Origin: Agelas oroides
Lineage: Eukaryota > Porifera > Demospongiae > Agelasida > Agelasidae
Length of the DNA stretch: 64,000 nucleotides
Direction of reading: 5' to 3'
Assembly: GCA_949130485.1 (NCBI GenBank)
Contig: OX422188.1
Location: 2,565,722 to 2,629,721 of the forward strand
The translations under genes and the position numbers were made by a program. Below the pieces are notes generated by a model that was given only the letters and a program-made list of their open reading frames with translations, did no database searches and was not told the DNA's origin. Below, piece by piece: positions 32,601 to 43,600 of the stretch. How positions within the stretch are numbered: the stretch's first letter is position 1; every line of letters starts with the position of its first letter.

Positions 32601-34150
32601 ATATAAGTCATGACCTTTAATTCAGTGCAGTTGACAAAAGCTGGGGTGAAGACTCAGTCCATTTGTGTAACCATACATACATACATACATGCTGTGGCAC
32701 ATTCATTCATCACGGATGGGTTTACTGAAACTGAAGTACACACAGTTCACGTGTATCCAGGACAGATGTTCAAGATTCCAGTAGTGCTAAATGGACAGAA
32801 CAATGGATCTGTTCCTGGTATTGTGCGTGCATGGTGAATTGCAATTCCTAGAGGCTCCCACTTTGGTCCACTCAAGAGACTCAAAAAACTGGGTATTCAT
32901 GTACAAATCTGACATTTTCTCAACTGAACAATATGAATTCTTTATTCCAGTGGTGAAATGTGCATTTTATTAATTATCACGCTTTTCCCATGTCCACCTG
33001 GCTTCTAACTATCCTTTATCAATGCCCAGTGTGAGTGTAATCCACTGCTGAAAAAACAGAGGTACAACTCTGCAACATATATTTGGTGCAGTAGGATTGG
33101 TATGAAGTAGCTAAGTTCGGATTAGGGCCCACCCAAATGAAATTGACACCATACTACATGACAACTGCCCACTTGACGACTGCAAACCCATGGACTCCAC
33201 TTTGGTTGCACCTTGACTACCCAGATGGGCAATGTGCATATGGACATTCTGGCATTGTCTGTGGAAGATGTAAGTCCAACCTCAGTCTGGCAATTGGTAG
33301 CCTTGTACCCAGGCTCCTCCCGCTTTTCGGCATGGGGAGGAGCCTGGGTACGAGGCTAGCAATTGGAACTTCCCAATGTTTGAAGTGCAAAAACACACAC
33401 TTCACTCTTCTGCTACCATTTGCCACTAGCTGCATGCATGGCCTGATGCTAGTGCTGTTCCTGATAGTCTACAACCTCACTGTTTCCATGGAAATAAGCA
33501 ATTGTCTCATCTTTTATGCCGGCATTGTTCGTATAAATCACTTTCCTTTTTGTGATGACAAAGACATCTTCTCTGAAGTATTTGAAGAGGTAGTTATACT
33601 TACTGTTATATAGCATGGATGCGTATATTCAAACATGGCTGCAGTTTGCTTTCCCATTTTACATATGGATGATAGTTGGAGTTATCATCTACTTGAGCAG
33701 GCGCTCCATCATTGTTGTCAAGTTGGTGGGTTCCAGTGCAGTCTCAGTGCTTGCTACTCTGTTTCTCCTTTCCTATGCCAAACTGCAACGAACTGTCATT
33801 AATGCCTTCTCATTCACATACCTACTAAACTATCATGGCAATAGCAGGTCAGTAGCCATCTGGCTGTTTGATGGGAATGTCTCTTTCCTCCAAGGAAAGC
33901 ACAAACCTTTGTTCCTGATGGCCCTGGCTGTCACAGTGTTTTTATCCTTCCATTCACTTCCCTACTCTTGTTTGCCCCCTGCATACAAGCCTCCAACCAC
34001 TTCCTACTCAAGTGGCTAAAGATGAAATTCTTGCCCCTGCAGGATGCATATCAAGCACCATATAAGGATAAGTTCCGATTTTGGGCTGGTCTAATGCTTG
34101 TGGTTTGCAGTATTCCTCTGGCAATAATTATGAATGGATACAGTTAAGGG
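32600..34150 (+). pseudogene. Pmp-like / multi-TM protein, decayed copy 2 (C-terminal part)
   Basis: Plus-strand pieces: VHTVHVYPGQMFKIPVV and NGSVPGIVRAW (32740-32837), YPDGQCAYGHSGIVCGRC (33205-33270), then after a 61-bp hairpin insertion LAIGTSQCLKC, GLMLVLFLIVYNLTVS (33437), MDAYIQTWLQFAFPFYIWMI and WLFDGNVSFLQGKHKPLFLM (33615-33925), and DAYQAPYKDKFRFWAGLM (34043). The Cys motif before the membrane region and several hydrophobic helices match copy 1. Frameshifts (near 33610, 34015) and a stop after NG (about 34140) break it; the Pmp-like repeat half is absent. Confidence 0.75.
33298..33358. mobile_element. 61-bp hairpin transposon with perfect 8-bp target duplication
   Basis: The element begins TAGCCTTGTACCCAGGCTCC and ends with the inverted GGAGCCTGGGTACGAGGCTA. 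GCAATTGG is repeated exactly at 33290-33297 and 33359-33366. The tandem paralogue at about 34475-34490 has the uninterrupted GGCAATTGGAACTTCCC. Relatives lie at 9250-9330, 44525-44573, 60683-60790 and 60876-60930. Confidence 0.9.
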
Positions 34151-34189
34151 TGGATGCTCTCCTATATTATGAAGCCAAACATCCCACTC

Positions 34190-34850
34190 CTCTCACGTCC
34201 CTCTGGCTTCCAACTATCCACCCTGATAGCCCAGTGCGAGTGTGCTCCACTACTGAAAGACAAAGGTCTATTCAGCAACATGCATAATCTGGTTCAATAC
34301 CAATTGTAAGAAGAACCAAGTCAGTGTGGAATTGACCCCAGTGGAAATGACACCATACTACATGACAATTGTCCACTTGACTATTGTAAACCCACTCCAC
34401 TTTGGCTTCAGCCGCTCAGATAAACAGTGTGCATAAAGATGTTCTGGCCCTACTCTGTGGAAGATGAGGTCCAATCTCAGTCTGGCAATTGGAACTTCCC
34501 CGTGTTTGGAGTGCACAAACATCCACCTTTCTCTCATCTTCCTTTTGGCCTCATGCTAGTGCTGTTCTTGATTGTCTGCAACCTCACCGTCTCTGTGGGA
34601 ACAATTAATAGTCTCATCTTTTATGCCAACATTGTTCATGTAAATCATACATTCCTGTTTGTCACACCAAAGGTGCCTGTTCTGAATGTACTCCAACAGG
34701 TGCTTGCAGTCTTCATTGCTTGGATAAATTTGAATCTTGGAATTGAAACCTGTTTTTCCATGGCATGGATGCTTATATTCAAACGTAGCTGCAGTTTGCT
34801 TTCCCATTTTACATATGGATGATAGTTGGAGTCAATCCTGCTGGGTAGTA
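34190..34850 (+). pseudogene. Pmp-like / multi-TM protein, tandem decayed copy 3
   Basis: This is a second, shorter copy of 33000-33660: CTTCCAACTATCC, CAGTGCGAGTG and CAGTCTGGCAATTGGAAC recur. The translation gives GLMLVLFLIVCNLTVS, INSLIFYANIVHVNHTFLF and FIAWINLNLGIETCF before frame loss. It lacks the 61-bp hairpin. Frameshifts make it a remnant. Confidence 0.7.
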
Positions 34851-35518
34851 GTTATAATTGTGTATAAAAACAGAGCGGACCTGGTAATCCTCTCTGGTTG
34901 GACAGTCTATAACAGGCATGCATCAAATAGAGACTCAGGTAATGGACAGACAGCTTTAGTCTGCACAAGTATTGGAGTTGCGTTTGAAAAGCTTTTAGGC
35001 TAAGGTAAAATCTAGCTACAGCAGCTCTGCTAAGCCAGTATATACGGAACATTAAATTAATCTCAGACAACTGGAGGCATCTTGGGGTGCAGTTCACATA
35101 ATATAATGAATGTATATCTTGTGCTGTAAAGTACTAAAATACTATCACCACACCATGGCTAGGTGCATGTATCTATCTCGTGCAGCTTAACTTAACAAAG
35201 AAGTATGTACAATAACAAACCTGGATACAAACAGCAGATTTCAATCATATGCTAGTATACACAATGCATAGAAACACAAGTATGTAGCTTATAAAGTTGT
35301 CATGTCTTCAATAATTAGCTAACCATAAACAAGTTGCTACTTTCTGATCCTAGCTACTTTGAAACATTTCACAACACACGTTTTTCCGAGCTGTTTGTCT
35401 TGATATCAGTTTGCTGGGAAGTGAATTGAACGTTAATTTACATGTAGAACGAAAGCAATTTTAAACAGGAAAAAGCATAGAAGATAGCTCACATAGCTAG
35501 AATGTTGCTAACCTCAGG
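34851..35518. other. Spacer downstream of copy 3
   Basis: No coding segment on either strand recognised; in particular no membrane-anchor exon for the minus-strand Calx-beta gene was found. Confidence 0.4.
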
Positions 35519-36270
35519 TTAAGGTAGGACAACCTTGAATCACAGATCTCCGAGTAATGTGGACGGATGGATGGGTTATGTCAAAGTGTACACAAGATTC
35601 ACAAAAAGTTTGTACCAAACTGCTTTCTCTACCTGATAATGCCAAAAAAATTAATTTTTTAGTCCCTCAGCTAAAATAAAAATTTGCACCCTCTCCAAGG
35701 CTCCACCCCTAGTCTGACCACATCATCAACACACACACAAAACAAGTAAAAACTTTACGTATGGATTTGTCCTGGGACCACTTCAATTCCAGTCTACAGG
35801 CCAAAACACACATTTGACCTCAAAACAGTAATTTTGGCTGTGCTGGCTTTCAAGAAAAATTTGACACACCTCCACTCAAACCAACCAAAACTGAGCCCAG
35901 TTTCAGAAAGCTCAACTCACCCCCTACAAAACTACATATGCTTTTTCCCGCTCACCTCCAGGCCAGGGAGTTATGCCCACAAACCTACTCCCTGTCATTG
36001 CCCCTAGAATGGAGCCAAGTTACACACATTCCCGCTAGCATAAAATCGGGCGGGGCCTACAAGCCCGAAAAGTCCGCTTTCTACAGTACCTTTGCCAGAC
36101 AACTGTGTGATGATACCTGTCTTCCAGGCCACATCAAAGGGACATGCCCCCCTTGTTGATTCCAGTTGCCGCCATGGAAAAGTGTAAACAAGCCATTATG
36201 GTCACCCCACCTCATTAATTACTCATGAGCAGAATTGGCCGATTCATGATTCAAGGTTGTCCTACCTTAA
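35519..36270 (+). mobile_element. TTAA-family element, copy with internal deletion
   Basis: TTAA at 35519-35522 and 36267-36270 with inverted ends GGTAGGACAACCTTGAATC and CAAGGTTGTCCTACC. Compared with 27371-28351 it lacks about 230 bp near its 3' side (join at 36128). It starts 24 bp beyond the last recognised exon of the Calx-beta gene. Confidence 0.88.
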
Positions 36271-36293
36271 ATGACCTGCAAGGTATAACCTAC

Positions 36294-39200
36294 CAAGTAC
36301 TATTTGTTTACTCCATGGTCCATAGCCAACAGAGTTGGTTGCTCGCACCTGGAAATGAAAATGTATCCATATATGAAGGGCTGAGAAGCATAGTGGTCTA
36401 ACCCAAAATCAAGTACTGGAAATTGCATGAATTGTGCAAATATGCAATAAAAAACGTACATACCATAATTATGAACATGTGGTCCAAAATTTCAAATTCC
36501 TAAATGTTCAGCATCTTCTGAAATGCATTTTAAGAGTATCCCCATGTTAGGGGGGGCTAACTCAACATTTGTGGGTTAGACCACTATGCTTCTCAGCCCT
36601 TCATATAATAGTAATACGATTCTACGATAGTACAGCCAAATACATTGACTTTCCTACCACATACATGACCTGTGATCAGTTCTAAAATCATGCCTAGCTA
36701 AAATCATGTGTAAAGTGTGTGCATCATATTGAGAGACCTTATGCAGAGCATATAACCAACAGAGGTTTATGGTATGTGCATGATGTGGCAGTAAATCTCC
36801 AATGAGTGTAACAGCACCCCTTTACAATGATCCACCACATGATATACCAAGGCCGTAGACAAGTGGGTGCTTGGGGGTGCTGAAGCACCCCCAAATTTTT
36901 GGCATTTGTATTTGAAGGATATAGCACATAGCCACAGCACACATCTGCTTATGATGTGTAGTGAAAGTTAGCACCCCCAAACTAAAAAAACTTGTCTACG
37001 GCTCTGTATACTTTCTCTACCTGGAAGTAGACTGGCCTCTCAGATGGGAATGGGTCAGGTTTCCACTGATGAACAGTGGGGTCTCTGATACGTTTGTACT
37101 TGGTAGTACGACGGCCATTACTTCTTGTGTACCGGATCCTAGCCAGGTAGCTGGTGATCTCTCCACCTGATTCACTTGGAGGATTCCAGAATGCCTCCAT
37201 ATTGACAGCCTGGATATTCTTAATGATACCTACAGGTGAAAAGGGTTTCTATTCAGAACAGTAGTGTCTCTTGAGACATTCGCCCATAGTCAGCTTCAGC
37301 ATTATATGTTGTATGGCTTCAGAGTTAGAGCCAGCTAAAAAGTCATTTTTCCGCCAAATTTCAGTTTACCCCTTGGTACTTAATCAACGACTACTTTGAG
37401 CACGATTAACTTTATGACAACTACCACTTGGTTATCATGCATTGGCCACATAATCATGTCTACTTTGTCATGTCATGTTTACGAAGGTCATACTGATCAA
37501 AATGCATCCCTAACGGGTAAGTATAGGGTTGATTACTTGCACATCTCCCCTGACTGCCATTACATTCTGTCAAGTATCTTCGAATCTCATGGCAGTCCCA
37601 AAACCAATTTTACCACACTTATAAGAGAAGGCCAATGAACATTTAGTAAAAAATTGATTCAAATCAAAACATCCATTTTTTGAGTGAGCAAAGGTCAAAG
37701 TACACTAGTGATGACCTTTGACCCAGACCTTATGGGATATACTTGATAATTAAACCAAATGAAAGGAAACTTTGTGAGCTACAAGTGGCACAAATTGTAA
37801 GCCGAAATTTGGCAAAAAAGCGACTTTTGGCTGGATCTAACTCTGAAGCCATACAACATATAATGCTGAAGCTGACCCTGGGTGAATGTCTCAAGATACA
37901 CTATGTAAGGACTAAGTTCCATCCAAATCCGTGAGGGTCAGGTATTTTTTGTGCTGATTTGACATGGAATGACGCATAAGGCAACTCGATAGGTAGCTGC
38001 CCAGCTCATCTTACAACCACAATACACTGACAACTCTCAGAACATTTATCTGTGAAGGAGTCATTACAAATGCACTTCAAAGAGTTGCAGTATGGAACTT
38101 TCATGTAACCAGATGAGGAATCAAGGATGTTATGAGGGTTTTCAGTGTATTGTGGTTGTAAGATGAACTGGGAAGCTGCCCCTTGGGTTGCCTTATGCAA
38201 TTACTTTTCAATACCAAAGTAAAGCTCTCATAACCACTGTTTTTTCAGTTTGTTTGCAACCAGGGTAACTACTCGGTAGAAAACAACCGTGTTTTTGCAG
38301 TGATAATGAAACAAAAGCAGGGGAAAGTGAAAAGTCAACAATCACTGCAAGCGAAACCCAGGGCTGCTGATTCCATCTATTCCACTTCATAACTTCAATA
38401 CCTTACAAAATTACAATCACCTGGTCTGATAATAACAGTTGGTCTTTCAGTGTACATCATAGTAGGAGATAGTGTGGTAGGTAGTGGTGTAGTAGGTAGC
38501 ACTCCAGCAGTTGGTGGTGTAGTAGGTAGCACTCCAGCAGTTGGTGTTGTAGTAGGTAGTGGTGTAGTAGGTGACAGTGTAGTATGTGTCACTGCAATCG
38601 GTGGTGGGGTGGATGGTGAGGTAGGTGATATGGTTGCATTGGTATCTGAAAAATCACAAAATACGTTGTAATACTGACTGAATGATTTTCCAAGATAACT
38701 TTGGGTTTTGGCCACACCACAACCCTTATTTATCCCCTTCTCTTCATAGCAAACACTAACATTTTCAACTTGTTATGCATAAAGAGAACACCAAATTAGG
38801 GCACTGCAACTGTATCACCATATTAGCACAATGCTGTACTGGGAAAACATCACAATTTTTTTGCCATTTGTAACTCACACAAGTGTGTCACAGTATTATA
38901 AAAGAGTGTATAGATATACTCAAAAAAAACTTCATATATTACACAGCAACGATACAACTTGCGACGTTTCGGCCCGATTTGCACCTTCGTCAGGCTAGAC
39001 TTGGACTATTTGTACAACACAGGATAAACTACACTGCTAACTAGCTGTTTAAATAATGTGGGACCACGCAGCATCGTATACGCCAATGTAGTGTCTGCGT
39101 TGCGTTCAACGTGACGATACAGAGGAGCGTACGATGATGTGTGGTGGGAATGCATTATCAGTCATCAAGGTTCATTCCTGTTGGTGCCATGGTGTCCAGG

Positions 39201-40563
39201 GTGAAAATCTAGTAGCTTTCTTGGTGTTTTCTCCATCCTGCGTCGTTGGTATGAATCTTCTCAATCCCCATGACTTGCAGATCATCCAGTGAGTGGTCCG
39301 GGAGGTTAAAATGGGCTGCTACAGGTTTGTCAGTCTTTCGGGTGTTGATGTCAGATCTGTGACCGTTCATCCTGATGTGGAGAGAGTTTGCTTTCTCCGA
39401 CATACTGTAGGCCACATTTTCTGCATTGGATTAGGTAGACCAGATTCCTGGTTTTGCACGTGAATGAAAACCTTGTCCTGTGTTTGTACCTGTGCTGTGA
39501 CTCATGAAGCTTTCTTCTCTCAACATGTCTTGCAGCGGGTACTGTTACAGGGGCCATTGCCTGTTTGTGTTCGTCCTTTTCAGTTTGATGAGTAGGTCCC
39601 TCAGGTTGTGTGGGCCCCTGAATGCAACTACGGGTGGGTCAGGGATGGCTGCTTTGAGTCTGTTTGAGATGTGAAGAATGTTCAGATGTTTCTTCAAAGT
39701 CCTCGATGTTCTGGAGAGGGCTGGGTGGTAGGTGATTACCAGTGGGACCAGTTGGGTGGATCGATGTTGTTGTGGGTGTGGCTGCATACCACAAGTGTGA
39801 GTAAACAATGCGAAGGGCAGAAAGTTATTGTTGCTGTTCTTATTAGTATCATGCATATCTCCAATCTTTGTTTTATGTTCTGACCTAGCATGCGTCACTT
39901 GTACTATACGTACTGACATAAATTTCATGCATTTATGTATAAACTGGACATACGTGCAAGGGTTCCCATTGATTCCTGTATCCTGTATACATTTGGATGA
40001 GTTGGAAGTATGAAGTATAGTTACTATGCATAGCATGGACAGTGCTGACACGTGACATAGCTTCCTGCTCACTGGCAGGCACTTAGGTACTTACACAGCT
40101 ATACAGCTAGGTCTTGTCTCAGTTTTGGCTAAAGCAGGTAGTTACATTCATATTAGTGCTTCTGTGATAGGTAGCTACACCAAATAGTTGAGTGCAGCAA
40201 TGATGTGAGTTATCATGTAGCTATAGGCAGCACTCAAAAAGCTAATATGGGGGTTGGGATTAAGTAGGCTGAGGGTGGAGTGGGCAGCAATGAAGAAGAG
40301 GTTATATTGCTCTCTAGCTTGTATTTCTGTATATATAGAAATAAGCTACAAGTATAGGCTCGAAAGGCTCACTTATGACTATACAGAACAGGCATAGTCT
40401 CACTTATGGCTACTTTCAATTGTGGGCCACTTTTTGCTTATGTTACAGGTAGAAGGTTCATGCATAGGCGTAGCAACCGGGGGGGGGGGACACTGGGGGC
40501 ATGTGCCCCCAAAGTTTTCATAAATTGTTATATAAATTGCTTACTACTCTATGTGTAGTTTCA

Positions 40564-40602
<39 letters not shown>

Positions 40603-43600
40603 TTTCAAACAGTCTTTCCTACGCCACTGTCATGTGTTGCAATATGTTTCATGTGTGAGTAGTACAATACACAAGTGGGCTCTTTATAGTTGTTACAATC
40701 ACCTGGTCTGGTAATAACAGTTGGACCTTGACACATGGTAGGTGATGGTTTAGGCATTGCAGTAGGTGATGGTGTATCATGCGACATTGCAGTGGAGGAC
40801 AGTGTAGCATATGGCAGTGTCCAGGACTCAGGTATATATGCCTCTGTGTGCAGCAAAATTTTGGTCATTTGAAGTGTCATTGTAGTTTATATCATGTTAT
40901 AAAAATATGCATTTGCTTGGCCTGCATCTAGTTTGCCATTCAGAAATACATCGTATAGCCAGTTATTACATCACCAACACTGCCACAGCATGGTAGCTGT
41001 ATCAATGGGGGCAAGTTTGTGAAATATAAGTCCTGGCTCCTAATTTCTGTTTTGTAACTACCTATCATTTGCTTTGTATATATGTTTCTGTTCCTGTTGC
41101 CTTATCTATTTTTGGAAGACTGTCTTACTAGCCCATGTGTGCTAACAGTAGGAGCTGTGGGTGCTTCAAAAGAGACCAAAATAGCAACCATTTGATAAGC
41201 TACAAAAATGAAAGGAGCCAGTATATGGAGAGTTATTAACCCTGAGAATCCATCATCAGGTTTGCATAAATGTAATGGTGCAGAAAGCATCACTCAAAAA
41301 TTGGTGGGGCATTCCTTTGTATGAGTGGAGTTAGAAGATGCTCCTCTCATCTTGTAATCCAGCTTTAGGCTGCAGGATAGCTATAAGCACAAATGTTGGT
41401 GGAAAACGTACAAAAAAGTGAAATTGTAGTACGTTCGCCATATACACCTTCTTACCATGGTTTACATATAACATAAGCCCCCCCCATACTTGTAGCTAAA
41501 TCTAATCAGCAAAAAGGGGGGGCATACTTTCAAGTGAGTACAGTACTTTGAACTTGCTGTTGATTGAGACCTGATAAGACAGGTCTGAGGCCAAATATAC
41601 TGTCATATATTCGCCTTGCCACTAGTGGAATTCTGATCTCACATCAGATCTTATAGATCCTCATGAGATCTACAAATATACTGCACACACAAGATTATGA
41701 CATGCAGAAATGCTTTGGAGACAAGTTATTACTGCATACGGCACATATACAGTCATGAGACTGACATTTTTAATGTCCACTATTGTATGTTTGCCTACAT
41801 GCTAGTGACCACCTCCACATACATGTCAAGACATATCAAGTCTTTCTAAAGACTGCCTTGTTAGGGGTAAATCCATGACAAAACTGCTCAATGAACTTAC
41901 AGCTCAAGTCATGTATTCTGACAGTAGCCACAGCAGGTGTAACATTTACTGCTCCTTCTGGCAGCTGCAGGTCAGGCCGAAGAGACAAATTTAACTGCAG
42001 CTCTTCCACCCCCTCAGGGACATCATCCACAAATATAGGAAATGTGAAAGTCTGTGATCGTCGTGTCTCATTAAACATCTGATTCAGGACACAGAATTCT
42101 AGGATGTCGAATGGCATCTCCTGTAATGTATAATAGGTGCTGTCAACAATCCGTGGAAAGTCCTCAACCCCAGGTACAGGATTCCGCAGAGTGTCAAGAG
42201 CTGAGTGTGATGCTGCATAAGGCAAGTACAAAAGTAGTACAGTAATAAACACTAGACTTGCCTTCAGGCCTCCACCTAGTTTGAGAATCTGGTAATAATG
42301 GAATACTGTATATAATATCTTGAAAGTACGCCCATAGGCGATGAACTTAAGTGGCTCCTAAAAGAGGGGTGTGGGCGTATTTTCGAGAGTTGCGATATTT
42401 CTCTCGAAAATAAACCCACCTCATACGCAGTTAGTCTAGCCCTTGTTATTTGCGCATGCAGTGATTCTTTAATGCCTCTTTTGTCATGCGCTTGCTTACG
42501 CAATGAAAGGCACTGAAGTGCCAAACCCTCGGCGCAGCAGTGCATGTGATCGTACTTGTGTGTTGACTAGAATCGATCACTGTCTCGTGAACAACAGAAG
42601 CTGTCATGCTTGCCAGATGTGTTTGGTTCTGTTCTTACCTGTGCAAAGTCTACACATGTGTTTCAGAAGCTCTCTTACTCGTTTTGCGGACTTTGTCTCT
42701 CTCTTTCCTCACTAATAACCCTTCCTCAGACAGTAAGGCTTTTCTACGTTTCATTGCGTTCTCAGGCTCCCCAACAGCAGTACACTGTGCTTTCCTTTCT
42801 TCGATGCGAAGGCATGGCCAGTCACAAACTGATCTCTTCACGTGCACCACGGTATTACACTGTGTGCATACCTTTCTCAGACGCATAGACCTATTGCACT
42901 CCATTGCATGCACTACGGTATTACACTGTGGGCATACCTTTCTGAACCTCTCGTAAAAGACAGTCACAAACGTTCGACGGAAAACACTATACCGCGTGCT
43001 CCAAGTCACGTGATCACACATTACCGCTACATACGTGTTACGGAGAGGTATACGGAAACATTGCACGTGAAGAAAATGGCTGACTTAGTCGCCGTAAGTT
43101 TATAAGTTAACGCTTCTAACTTTTGAACTAAGCAGTTTTAGAGAAAACGGCTTTTTAATTTTACTGCATTTTCCGCGCTGTAGCCGCTGATACCTCTCGT
43201 TGAATGCCTAAAAGCGCGAGAAGGCAGAATAGAGAAAACGGACACACACACAGACACACAGACACACAGGACAACTACTGTAACCCTCGCGCATGCGCGC
43301 CGAGGGTTAATAACAGCAAATGGTGTCTGCCAAGTGGTAAAACTATAGGAACGATGGAAATGGAAACGGAAATACGGTAGAAACGGAAATGGAAATGCAA
43401 AGTCACTCGTCACTGTGTCTCTCTCGCAGTGCCGTAGTTGCTCGCAGTACTAGTGCCCTCGCAGTTGCATTCCCCTTTGAATTCTGCTACCGTTCTGTAT
43501 AGATAATAGCACACGAGCTTCGGACAGCTGTCACTGAAAAGGGAGCCCTCCAGATGCCCCTTCAGAGTTCAGACCCAAGAGAGATGCTCTAATTAAGGCC

